From an uncultured Deferribacteraceae bacterium (GTDB lineage Bacteria > Chrysiogenota > Deferribacteres > CAMZNJ01), in NCBI GenBank assembly GCA_947313855.1, contig CAMZNS010000004.1, positions 1 to 64,000 on the forward strand: DNA of 64,000 bases. Reading direction: 5' to 3'. Shown here piece after piece: positions 10,090-19,552 of this stretch. Each line of letters begins with the position of its first letter. Within the stretch, counting starts at the first letter, position 1. The position numbers and the translations under genes were made by a program. The notes under the pieces were generated by a model. That model saw nothing but the letters and a program-made list of their open reading frames with translations, was not told the origin of the DNA and searched no databases.

Positions 10090-11022
10090 TTAGGTTTTGC
10101 AGGCTACTCCTGCTTTGTTGAGTAGTTCGAGGTAGAGTCCTGTGTAGGCGAAGCATGTGTTGGGGAATTTTTGTCGTATGTTCCTCAAGACGGCGTCGAG
10201 GAATTTGTCGTTGTAGAGGTGGTGGTGGTGTGAGAGTATTAGGTATTTGACACCTGCTGCTTTGGCGATATCCACGGCGTGTTCGTGTGTGGAGTGTCCC
10301 CAGCCGATGTAGTTTGCGATGTAGTCGTCTTGTGTGTAAGAGCTGTCGTAGATGAGGAAGTCGGCGTTTTGTGCGAATTCGATGAGGGCGGCGTCTTGTT
10401 GTAGGTTGTGTTCGTAGTCGCCTGTGAAGCAGTGTGATCCTACCCCTTCGATATTGAGTCGGTACATGACACAACCACCGGGGTGATTCCCTTTTCGTGT
10501 GAGTACGTCCACTTCGTTTATGGGGAATCGGTACACGCTACCATCTTCAGGTATGTCGATGTTGTGGAACACTATTTTGGAGGAGAAGGCGTCTTGCACA
10601 ACAGGGAAGTAGGGTGTTGCGAGGAATGGTGAGATCATTTCGGCGAAGGAGTCGAAGCCGTAGTATGATGGTACGTAGAGGTGTATGGTGGTATGGTTGC
10701 TGTAGAAGATGGGCAGGTAGAGTAGTCCTAGTATGTGGTCGAGGTGCATGTGTGTGAAGAGCATGTGCACGGTGTTGTATTTGGAGAAGTCATGGTGCAG
10801 TACGCCTGTTCCGGCATCGATGGCGATACAAACAGTGGGATCGTTTGTGTCCATGACAAAGCTAGTTGTTGCACCGCCGAACTTGGTGAACTGCTCCCCT
10901 GAGACAACGGTTGAACCGCGGGCACCGAGTATGCCAAGGGCGTGGATAGGCAAGGTTCGCCCCCCCTCTTCATCGTTTCCGAAGGGGTAGTAAGGGCTTA
11001 ATATTTTAGAACTGTTTAGCAT
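10090..11022 (-). CDS. Metallo-beta-lactamase-fold hydrolase
   Basis: THMHLDHILG zinc motif; GARGST N-terminus; SHHHHLYND near C-terminus. Confidence 0.88.
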   Translation of the reverse strand: MLNSSKILSPYYPFGNDEEGGRTLPIHALGILGARGSTVVSGEQFTKFGGATTSFVMDTNDPTVCIAIDAGTGVLHHDFSKYNTVHMLFTHMHLDHILGLLYLPIFYSNHTTIHLYVPSYYGFDSFAEMISPFLATPYFPVVQDAFSSKIVFHNIDIPEDGSVYRFPINEVDVLTRKGNHPGGCVMYRLNIEGVGSHCFTGDYEHNLQQDAALIEFAQNADFLIYDSSYTQDDYIANYIGWGHSTHEHAVDIAKAAGVKYLILSHHHHLYNDKFLDAVLRNIRQKFPNTCFAYTGLYLELLNKAGVACKT

Positions 11023-11263
11023 GTGACTCTCCCCTAGCAGTGAAGTGGCAATATCAATGAAGTGGCAATATCAATGGCAAGATAGCACACTACATATTAA
11101 ATATACTTTTAACACAATAAGATATAAATTTCAACCAACTATTAAAGTGTCGCAAGTCAAGTGGTGGGAAAAAACTTGCAAACGTAGCCCCTTTCAAGCA
11201 GAATTGTAGGCAAAGTTGGGCGATGATCAAAGTGGTGACGACTAATTATTACGGGTATGTTAA

Positions 11264-11533
11264 ATGGATTTTTATGCAGAAAGCAACAGCAATGTTAAAA
11301 AAGAACGGGCACAGGCGAGGCGAATGAGAAAAACGCAGTGGTGGCTAACACTCGCAAACAGAGGCGTGTGCCACTACTGCAACACGAAGGTTGGCAAGGA
11401 AAATATTACCATGGATCACGTTGTGCCCCTATCCCGTGGGGGGAAGTCCACCAAAGGGAACATTGTGCCGTCGTGCAAGGAGTGCAACAATCAGAAAAAA
11501 TCGGGCACACCCGTAGACAGTATTCTCGACTAG
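11264..11533 (+). CDS. Small HNH endonuclease
   Basis: CHYCNTKVGKENITMDHVVPLSRGGKSTKGNIVPSCKECNNQKK. Confidence 0.87.
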   Translation: MDFYAESNSNVKKERAQARRMRKTQWWLTLANRGVCHYCNTKVGKENITMDHVVPLSRGGKSTKGNIVPSCKECNNQKKSGTPVDSILD

Positions 11534-11922
11534 GTGGTGCTCGCGTCGCAGGGAACACCCTCGCCACAGGGAACACCCTCGCCAAGGTGACGAATATTTT
11601 GCCCCCATGGCACAAATGACTTGACACATCGGTGCAAATAAGGTAACGTGGTGGTTCTGATACATGCACATATGCATAACCATATGTAAAACACACGTCT
11701 TCCCCCTATTCGCTATTTCGTCGTGCGTAGCCACAGCGTGCCCAATGGTAACGGTGCTCGAAACGGTACACCAAGAGCATGCCAAACGGCTAACTAAGTT
11801 GCGACACTCTAGCGGATCTGACCAAATACCGGTGGTCGTGGTAGCTCGCTTAACACAACAAGCTTGCTGCTCCCCGTATTGCGAAGACGGAGGTTTAACA
11901 AATTTTTTAAGGGGGTATAACT

Positions 11923-13815
11923 ATGTCACACGTATCAATGAAGAACCTACTCGAAGCCGGTGTCCATTTCGGACACCAAACACGCCGCTGGAACCCAAAA
12001 ATGTCCAAATACATTTACGGCTCACGTAACGGCATTCACATTCTCGACTTGCAAAAATCCTTGCGACTCTTCAACAAAACATACGACTATGTTGCACAAG
12101 AAGCATCACAAGGGAAAGTATTCCTGTTCGTCGGTACAAAAAAACAGGCACGTGACTCTGTTCGCGACGCTGCCAACAATTGCGGTCAGTACTACATCAA
12201 CCACCGCTGGCTAGGCGGACTGCTAACCAACTTCAACACAATCAAAACACGCATCGTTCGCCTGAAAGAACTCACCGAACTACTCTCAAGCGACACAGCC
12301 GAACTCTACACCAAAAAAGAACTAGCCAACCTAAAAAGGGAACACGACAAACTCGAACGTAACCTTGGCGGTATCAAAGATATGCCACGTATCCCAGATG
12401 TCATATTTGTCCTAGACATCAACATCGAACACAACGCCATCGCCGAATGTCGCAAACTAGGCATACCCATCGTTGCCCTTGTTGACACAAACTGCGACCC
12501 CGAACTTGTAGACTACCCTATCCCCGGAAACGACGACGCTATTCGTGCCTGCAAACTCTTTGTCGACAAACTATCCGAAGCTATCCTTGTCGGCTTCCAA
12601 GACCTAGTGGACAGAGCCGAACGGGAAGACGCTGAAGCTGCCGCAGCCGCTGGTGTGGCTCTGGAAGGGGCTAGCACCGCTGGTGAAGCTGTCGATACCT
12701 CCGCTCCTGCCACCAATGCTGATACGGCAAACACTACCCCCGAACCTGTAAAGGTTGATGCAGCAAAACTTGCAGCAAGCATGGTGTCCTCTCGCGATAG
12801 TGAAGATGCTGCCTTGGACAGCGTTGTGAAGAAAACATCACAGCTCAAAACCGCTCCCACAACAGCACCTGCACCTGCTCCCACAACAGCAACAGCACCT
12901 GCACCTGCTCCCACAACAAAAAAACCTAGCTCTGCCGCAATGGTAAAAGAGTTACGCGAACGTACTGGTGCAGGTATGCTCGACTGCAAGAAGGCTCTGG
13001 AAGAGTGTGGTGGTGACATTGAGAAGTCCATCGATTACTTGCGTGAAAAAGGCTTGTCCGATGCTGCGAAGAAAGCTGGACGTATTGCTGCTGACGGACT
13101 TGTTGTTGCTGTGCAAAACGATGCCAACACAATGGCAACACTCATCGAGCTCAACTGCGAAACCGACTTTGTTGCAAAAAATGAAGGGTTCCAAAAGGTT
13201 GCCGATAATGTTGCTGGCGAGCTCCTCAATATTCAAGGTGCTGACGCAATGAGCGTTGAAGACTACCTGACAAAACCTCTACCATCTGCTGGTACGTCTG
13301 TGGGCGAATACATCGCGAATCAGGTATCGGTCATCGGTGAAAATATTCAGCTGAGAAGGTTCTCGGTGTACAGCACTGAGGCAAATTCTGCCATCGGTTC
13401 GTATATTCATGGTGGTGGTAAGGTTGGTGTTTTGGTTGAGCTTAAGACCGATTCAGCCGATGCTGTGGCTAAGGTTGGTGATCTCTCCAAAAAGCTTGCC
13501 ATGCATATTTGTGCTTCTAACCCCACAATTATCTCTGCTGAGCATGCTGATGCGAGTGTTCTTGCTTTTGTCAAGAAAGAGGCTGAGCTTTCAGATATGA
13601 AAGAGTCTAAGGTGTTGTCCAATATTTCACTTTTGTCTCAATCGTTTGTGGTTTCGCCATCCGATACTGTTGAAAAGTATTTGCAGAAAGAGGGTGAGTC
13701 TCTTGGTTGCAAGATTGAGGTATCTCGTTTTGTTCGTTATGAGCTTGGCGAGGGTATTGAGAAGAAGGTTGAGGATTTTGCGAAAGAGGTTCAGGAGCAG
13801 TTGCGTAAGAAGTAG
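11923..13815 (+). CDS. rpsB-tsf: Fusion of 30S ribosomal protein S2 and translation elongation factor Ts
   Basis: Single 630-aa ORF: S2 (MKNLLEAGVHFGHQTRRWNPKM … LVDTNCDPELVDYPIPGNDDAIRACK), Ala/Pro/Thr linker, EF-Ts (MVKELRERTGAGMLDCKKALEECGGDIEKSIDYLREKG … ELNCETDFVAKNEGF). Confidence 0.95.
   Translation: MSHVSMKNLLEAGVHFGHQTRRWNPKMSKYIYGSRNGIHILDLQKSLRLFNKTYDYVAQEASQGKVFLFVGTKKQARDSVRDAANNCGQYYINHRWLGGLLTNFNTIKTRIVRLKELTELLSSDTAELYTKKELANLKREHDKLERNLGGIKDMPRIPDVIFVLDINIEHNAIAECRKLGIPIVALVDTNCDPELVDYPIPGNDDAIRACKLFVDKLSEAILVGFQDLVDRAEREDAEAAAAAGVALEGASTAGEAVDTSAPATNADTANTTPEPVKVDAAKLAASMVSSRDSEDAALDSVVKKTSQLKTAPTTAPAPAPTTATAPAPAPTTKKPSSAAMVKELRERTGAGMLDCKKALEECGGDIEKSIDYLREKGLSDAAKKAGRIAADGLVVAVQNDANTMATLIELNCETDFVAKNEGFQKVADNVAGELLNIQGADAMSVEDYLTKPLPSAGTSVGEYIANQVSVIGENIQLRRFSVYSTEANSAIGSYIHGGGKVGVLVELKTDSADAVAKVGDLSKKLAMHICASNPTIISAEHADASVLAFVKKEAELSDMKESKVLSNISLLSQSFVVSPSDTVEKYLQKEGESLGCKIEVSRFVRYELGEGIEKKVEDFAKEVQEQLRKK
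12863..12919 (+). repeat. In-frame repeat encoding the APAPTT…APAPAPTT linker of the S2/EF-Ts fusion
   Basis: GCTCCCACAACAGCACCTGCACCTGCTCCCACAACAGCAACAGCACCTGCACCTGCTCCCACAACA. Confidence 0.9.
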
Positions 13816-13858
13816 TTTACTGCTTTGTATGCGACCCCTATTTTTGTTCTAGGTTATG

Positions 13859-13896
13859 CCCCTTCAGGTTGTGTCCTGAAGGGGTTTTGTGTTTTT
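13859..13896 (+). terminator. Rho-independent terminator after rpsB-tsf
   Basis: CCCCTTCAGG-TTGTGT-CCTGAAGGGG followed by TTTTGTGTTTTT. Confidence 0.93.
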
Positions 13897-13955
13897 GGTT
13901 GAGAAACTACGGTTGATGCGGTTGCGGTGCAGTTGTGTTGGAGTTATATTTTCGA

Positions 13956-14067
13956 GTTAGGTTTGCGGATGACACATATTTGTTTAGTTTTGTTGTGTAA
14001 CTGTGTTAGAGTTAGGTTTGAGGCTTGCACGTATTTGTTTAGTTTTTGAGGTATAATTATGTTAGAG
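13956..14067. repeat. Imperfect tandem duplication (about 56 bp) covering the upstream/start region of the MFS gene
   Basis: GTTAGGTTTGcggatgaCACaTATTTGTTTAGTTTT…TTAGAG versus GTTAGGTTTGaggcttgCACgTATTTGTTTAGTTTT…TTAGAG. Confidence 0.8.
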
Positions 14068-15258
14068 ATGTCAAAGGTACAGAAGCGTACGATTATTGCG
14101 ATTTTGGCGTTGATAAATATTATTGCTATCGTTGATTTTATGATTATGATCCCCATGGCTCCGTTTTTGATTGAGGGTTTTGGTGCGACAACGTCTACGT
14201 ATGCTTATGTTTTGTCGTCTTACTCCATATCGGCAGGCGTATCGGGTTTTTTGTGGTTGAACGTTGTTAACCGTGTTAATTACAAGTGGATGCTTGTTTT
14301 GTTGTTGTCTGGTTTGGGTTTGGGTACCTTGCTTTGCGGTTTTGCTCCAAATATGACTTGGTTGATGGTTGCCCGTTCGATAGCTGGTGCTTTTGCTGGT
14401 ACGATTGGTGGTTTTAGTTTTGCTGTTTTGGCATTTTTGTTTCCGCCGTCGGAGCGTGGTCGTGCTGGTGCATTTTTGGCATGGGGTTATCCCATAGCGT
14501 TCATGGCTGGCATCCCTTTTAGTTTGTATCTTGTTACTGTTATCGATTGGCGTGCACCGTTCCATCTTCTTGCATTTTTGTGTCTTCCAGTGTTGGTTGT
14601 GATATTGCGTTATTTTCCGTCGATGCCAGTTGATAGTTCTTGGAGTTTGCCGTATTTTTCGACTCTTCGCAGTGTTTTCGGTCGACCTACCAACATCCTT
14701 GCGATGGCGACTAATATTACTCTTATTTTGAGTACGGCCACAGTTATGCCCTACTTGATTATTTATATGACGGCGAATCATGGTTATCCTAAGGAGGGTA
14801 TTTTCCTTGTTTACATGCTTAGTGGTGCGGTTACGATTGTGACGTCAGTGATAGTTGGTCGTTTGTCAGACAGTGTTGGTAAGGTACGCATGTATCGCAT
14901 TATGAGTGTGTTGCAGATTGTGAATATTGTAAACGTTACGACTTTGATATTGTGGGATGCTAATATTTACTTTTTGCTATCAGCGGTGATATTTATTGTT
15001 ATTTCGTCGAGTCGTTTTGTTCCTGCCAGTGTTTTGGTTACGGGTGCTGTGCCCTCTTCGATACGTGCTCCGTTCATGAGTGTAAATTCTAGTATGACGC
15101 ACCTATTTTTCGGCATTAGTGCAAACATTGCGGGTTTCCTTTCTGGTGCTCAGGTTGGCACGGACACGTTGCAGACGTACTATTACAACGGGATATTTGC
15201 GACGGTGGCACTCCTGCTCTCCATTTACATAGTTGGTTTTTTGCGTAAGGAGTATTAA
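14059..15258 (+). CDS. MFS transporter (sugar-efflux/drug-efflux-like)
   Basis: 399 aa with about 12 hydrophobic segments, MFS-type loop VGRLSDSVGKVR. Confidence 0.85.
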   Translation: MLEMSKVQKRTIIAILALINIIAIVDFMIMIPMAPFLIEGFGATTSTYAYVLSSYSISAGVSGFLWLNVVNRVNYKWMLVLLLSGLGLGTLLCGFAPNMTWLMVARSIAGAFAGTIGGFSFAVLAFLFPPSERGRAGAFLAWGYPIAFMAGIPFSLYLVTVIDWRAPFHLLAFLCLPVLVVILRYFPSMPVDSSWSLPYFSTLRSVFGRPTNILAMATNITLILSTATVMPYLIIYMTANHGYPKEGIFLVYMLSGAVTIVTSVIVGRLSDSVGKVRMYRIMSVLQIVNIVNVTTLILWDANIYFLLSAVIFIVISSSRFVPASVLVTGAVPSSIRAPFMSVNSSMTHLFFGISANIAGFLSGAQVGTDTLQTYYYNGIFATVALLLSIYIVGFLRKEY

Positions 15259-15387
15259 TATTCTTGCGATTTTGCTGTTATTTGTAGCGATAGGATATTG
15301 AATATGAATCTATTTTGGGTATAATAATTGGAAATACTAAAAACGCTCGCACCATAACTAGCAAGATGTTGTATCGGGTGCAAGGGG

Positions 15388-17208
15388 ATGGTTTTCATGG
15401 GGATACTTACGCCAACACCGATTTCAAGTGGAAAACGTAGACCTCGCAAGAGCACTGAAGACAGGGGCATAACAACACTACTGTTGTGGGGTTTAGCTGT
15501 TGCAGGGATGCTCATGGGGGTCGCACCCGCCTTCGCCGCAAACACTGAGACAAACAATCAGCAAGTAACGGTGCACATTAGCCAAACCAACTCCACCTAC
15601 AGCGAAATACAGCCGTCAAGCAGAGCCTATGTGGGCAATCGAGGCACGTTTCAGGCGTACAAACATGGTGACGAAAAGCTGTTCATCGCCATGGACAACA
15701 TCGCCAACGCAACCCTATTCATTAACGGAAAAGTGGTGAGCCTCAAAAGTGCCATGGGGGGGAGCAAAGCCAAAAACGTGGGGGGAGGGAGCGTTGGGAG
15801 CGTTGGGAGCAAAGCCGATAACAGCAATGACACCACCATTACCCAAAACCTAACCGCAATAAACATCTCGAAAAATGTTGTTGCAGGAACAAACTTTATC
15901 CGTGTGGAAAATATCACATCCGCGGACGAAAGTAGCAACGCCACAATAAACATCTACATCCCATACCCCACGTTAAACATTGCAAAACCGAACAGTGGCA
16001 AGGGATTCACCCCCGCAAATCTGAAAAAAGTGGACGAAATTATCGAAGCCGACATCGAGAACGGATTCCCCGGAGCTGTGTTGGCAATCGTCAAAGATGG
16101 TGCCCTAGTCAAACTTTCCGCCTATGGAAACCAACGAACATTCCTCGACGGGGGGAACACCATGGACACACCCCAACCCATGACCGTCAACACTATGTTT
16201 GATATGGCATCGGTCACCAAAGTGTACGCCACAACACTGGCACTCATGAAGCTCTCATACGAAGGGAAACTAGATATCAACAAACCCGTCTACTACTACC
16301 TCCCCGATTTTGCCAAAAACAACACAGGGAAATTCGACAAACGAACAGTAACAGTACGAAACCTACTGGAACACTCCGGCGGACTACAACCCGAAATCGT
16401 CTTCTTCAACGAAAACAAGGTGCCACCAAACCTGTTCTCACTAAACAAAAATACAACCAAACGTATTGCTTTGCAGAACGCACCCCTAGTTTACCGACCC
16501 GGAACGCAGTACGTCTACAGCGACACAGGCTTCATCATCCTCGGATTCATCGTGGAAAAGATAACCAACATGCCACTGGACAGCTATGTGGAACAGTACA
16601 TCTACAAACCCATGGGGCTAAACAGCACCGTGTTCAACCCCCTAACAAAATCGTTCCGCAAAGAGGAGTTCGCCGCAACAGAGGTGTGGGGCAATACGAG
16701 GAAATTCCAACGGAACTTTAACGCAAGCCGAGAGTACGTACTGCAAGGGGAAGCTCACGACGAAAAAGCATGGTACTCCATGGGCGGAGTCTCAGGACAC
16801 GCAGGACTATTCTCAAACGCCACAGACCTCGCAATACTCGGACAACTCATGATCAACAAAGGGGGGTACGGTGACGTGAAAATCTTCGACGAAAATACCT
16901 ACAACCTGTTCACAAAATCGCTGGACAACCACTCCGACCAAGGGCTAGGGTGGCGAAAAAGGGGCTCATGGGAAGAGGATGCCAAAACATGGATGTTTGG
17001 GGACTATGCCAGCTACAACACAATTGGACACACAGGATGGGTAGGGAACGTTGTGCTCGTTGATCCCGAGATGGGGATGAGCATTGTGCTACTCACAAAC
17101 AAAAAACACACCGATATTGATGAAAACATTGTGTTTGACGGCGATAGATTCGAAACAGGACGGTACGGAAGTATTGTGAACAAGGTGTACGAAGCTCTCA
17201 GGCAGTGA
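15388..17208 (+). CDS. Secreted serine hydrolase, beta-lactamase class C / PBP4B-like
   Basis: Signal peptide; SVTK (SxxK), YSDTGF (YxN-like), GHTGWVGN (H/KTG) motifs. Confidence 0.85.
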   Translation: MVFMGILTPTPISSGKRRPRKSTEDRGITTLLLWGLAVAGMLMGVAPAFAANTETNNQQVTVHISQTNSTYSEIQPSSRAYVGNRGTFQAYKHGDEKLFIAMDNIANATLFINGKVVSLKSAMGGSKAKNVGGGSVGSVGSKADNSNDTTITQNLTAINISKNVVAGTNFIRVENITSADESSNATINIYIPYPTLNIAKPNSGKGFTPANLKKVDEIIEADIENGFPGAVLAIVKDGALVKLSAYGNQRTFLDGGNTMDTPQPMTVNTMFDMASVTKVYATTLALMKLSYEGKLDINKPVYYYLPDFAKNNTGKFDKRTVTVRNLLEHSGGLQPEIVFFNENKVPPNLFSLNKNTTKRIALQNAPLVYRPGTQYVYSDTGFIILGFIVEKITNMPLDSYVEQYIYKPMGLNSTVFNPLTKSFRKEEFAATEVWGNTRKFQRNFNASREYVLQGEAHDEKAWYSMGGVSGHAGLFSNATDLAILGQLMINKGGYGDVKIFDENTYNLFTKSLDNHSDQGLGWRKRGSWEEDAKTWMFGDYASYNTIGHTGWVGNVVLVDPEMGMSIVLLTNKKHTDIDENIVFDGDRFETGRYGSIVNKVYEALRQ

Positions 17209-17412
17209 TGGGCGACGGGCGATTGTTGCGGGCGTGTTGCACGGCGGAACCGTGGGCGTGTTGCGGGCGTGTTGCACGGCAGAACCGTGGGCGACGGGCG
17301 TGTTGCACGGCAGAACCTTGTCCTTGTGAGCACGGGCAGAACCGTGGGCGTGTGGCACGGCAGAACCTTGTCCTTGTGAGCACGGGCGGAACCGTGGGCG
17401 ACGGCGATGACC
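17209..17412. repeat. GC-rich tandem array (GGGCGTGTTGCACGGCAGAACC / TTGTCCTTGTGAGCACGGGC units)
   Basis: Visible reiteration filling the gap between convergent stops. Confidence 0.93.
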
Positions 17413-18219
17413 CTAGTATTCGTAGTCGATGCTACTAATATCGGAAGCGTAGCCGAACTTGCGGGAAATACTGTCACGCATCTCCAAGAGCAGAGGAGCA
17501 ATCTCCCCCTCAATACGATCGGGGCTGAGCCTATCTTTAGGGGCGATGATGCTGATTCCCAGTCGAGGTTTGCTCATGAAGTCCACAGCGGCGATACCAA
17601 CACCACGAACACCCACATGGTACTCTTCGTTATCGATGGCGAATCCGATCTCTTTTACCTTAGCGAGTTCTTCATGTAGTTGATTGATATCGGTGATGGT
17701 GTTGTCGGTGAGTCGTTGGAATTTTTCGGGGTAGTATGAGTTGGCGTAGTTGGGGTTGCGGAATGCCAACTGAGCTTTGCCGCAAGATGTGGCATAAGCG
17801 GGACGTAGGTTGGCCAAAACGGGGGCAACACGGACTGCTCGATTTGTTTCGGAGTAGTTGATGTACACCACAGAGCCTTTGCGTAGGATGCTGACGAAGA
17901 CGGATTCGTTGAGTTTGTCCCTTAGGGCACGGATTTCGTTTATGGTGGTTTTGTTGACATCGAGTTTGTTGGAGTATGCGGTTGAGATTTGGAATGTTTT
18001 GACACCTAAGCGGTATTGATCGGAGTAGGGGGAGTATTCCAAGTAGTCGTAGCGTTCGAGTGTTCGCAGTAATTTTTTGGCACTACTGGGGGTGATATTT
18101 AGTTTTCGGATGATGTCAGTGGTATTGGTTACGGGTTTTTCGTTGGCGACATAATTCATAATATCCAGCGCACGTTGTATACTTTTGATGGTATAGTTTG
18201 TTTTGCTTTGTTTTTTCAT
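17413..18219 (-). CDS. IclR-family transcriptional regulator
   Basis: N-terminal wHTH (SIQRALDIMNYVANEKPVTNTTDIIRKLNI) and IclR effector domain (AVDFMSKPRLGISIIAPKDRL). Confidence 0.88.
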   Translation of the reverse strand: MKKQSKTNYTIKSIQRALDIMNYVANEKPVTNTTDIIRKLNITPSSAKKLLRTLERYDYLEYSPYSDQYRLGVKTFQISTAYSNKLDVNKTTINEIRALRDKLNESVFVSILRKGSVVYINYSETNRAVRVAPVLANLRPAYATSCGKAQLAFRNPNYANSYYPEKFQRLTDNTITDINQLHEELAKVKEIGFAIDNEEYHVGVRGVGIAAVDFMSKPRLGISIIAPKDRLSPDRIEGEIAPLLLEMRDSISRKFGYASDISSIDYEY

Positions 18220-18431
18220 ATGTGGCGTTCCCCTGCAGTATTTTTAAAACACATTAGATACATTTCTTGCATTATAACACATGTTCAATAATTATTCAAA
18301 TATTTTCGCAGACAGATGTGAAACAGACTTTTTCCCTGATGGCGAATACCACAGTGTTTGAGCTCTGCTTAAAAGGATATTCCGACGAAGATAAAAAATA
18401 TACTTAGGTTAATTATTGGCGGCGTCTGGGC

Positions 18432-18899
18432 TCAGAATAGGGGGCGTTCGTTGAGGTTGTCGCTAGGATTGCTAGTATCGATGGGGTAGCCGAGGCGTAA
18501 CCATTCGTCGAAACCGTTTTCGAGGTAGTGGATGTTGCGAAAACCGCTATTAGTCAGGTACAGGGAGTAGGAGGCGGCTTTGGAGCCGTTTTGGCAATAA
18601 ATATGGTAGTTTTTGTCACGGGGGAGTGAGTCCATGAGGGCTTTCATTCGGCTGCTGGAGATATCGATATTGGTGGCACTAGGGATGCAGCCGAGGCGAT
18701 AGTCTTTGGCACTGCGAATATCGATGATGACAGAGTTTGGATCGGCGGCATCCCGTTGTGTGGACAGCATAAACTGCTTGCTGCTTAGGGGGAACGACCG
18801 CTGTTTGCGGGTAAAGCCACCACGGAAAAATATGAAGTATATGAGTGCTAAGGATCCAACAATAAAGTAGATTTTGAGAAAGTTGCCGTCAAAGTTCAT
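18432..18899 (-). CDS. Membrane-anchored rhodanese-like protein (1)
   Basis: TM + rhodanese domain with CQNGSKA loop; start at 18899 after GGAGG SD. Confidence 0.83.
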   Translation of the reverse strand: MNFDGNFLKIYFIVGSLALIYFIFFRGGFTRKQRSFPLSSKQFMLSTQRDAADPNSVIIDIRSAKDYRLGCIPSATNIDISSSRMKALMDSLPRDKNYHIYCQNGSKAASYSLYLTNSGFRNIHYLENGFDEWLRLGYPIDTSNPSDNLNERPLF

Positions 18900-18963
18900 A
18901 ACAGTGCCTCCATGAGTGGTATCTATCACGCACCTCGCCTAAGGTTGCAGGAGTATGAGGGGG

Positions 18964-19446
18964 TTACTTATATTTAATTACAGGCAGTCCTGATCTTTTC
19001 CAATTGAGGATACCGCCGGAAGATAGGTATGCGTGTTCGAAACCAAGATTACGGGCGATGGCAACAGCCTTTGTGGCACGGTTTTGTGTGCGACATATGA
19101 ATATGTAGGTTTTGTTTGGGTCGAGTGCTTTGATTTCGTCGGCGAAGTTGTTTTCGGAAATGGGGAGGAGTTTGCACCCTTCAGCGTGCCCTGAGGAGTA
19201 TTCCATGGGGGTACGAACATCGATGCAGACAACTTCATTGCTTGCGATGAGGTTGTAGGTTTCTTGTGGGGTAAATCCTAGGTTATCCTTGGGTATGGCA
19301 CCGGTGGTGGTGTTTGTTGCTGTGTTTGTTGTGGTATCGGTTTCGGTGCTGTTCGTTTTCTTGGATGATGTTGTGTAGATTACTGCAGTTATTGCCATTA
19401 TGGTGAGTATTATCAGGAGGATAGGTTTGTTTTTTTTGTTTGCCAT
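18964..19446 (-). CDS. Signal-anchored rhodanese-like protein (2)
   Basis: Signal/TM, VCIDVRTPMEYSSGHAEG, CRTQNRA active-site loop. Confidence 0.87.
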   Translation of the reverse strand: MANKKNKPILLIILTIMAITAVIYTTSSKKTNSTETDTTTNTATNTTTGAIPKDNLGFTPQETYNLIASNEVVCIDVRTPMEYSSGHAEGCKLLPISENNFADEIKALDPNKTYIFICRTQNRATKAVAIARNLGFEHAYLSSGGILNWKRSGLPVIKYK

Positions 19447-19552
19447 ATGTTGAGCACCTGTTTATTTATTGGAGATGTGTGGGAGCAGGTTTTGTTTCTG
19501 CCCCCACTATTTTCGTGTTCACTGTGTTGCGTTCACTGTGTTGCGGTGATTG

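Noticed and set aside
11264-11533. HNH gene as part of a mobile intron or defence system
   Set aside because: No intron, methyltransferase, terminase or other partner nearby; a solitary small HNH is common and uninformative.
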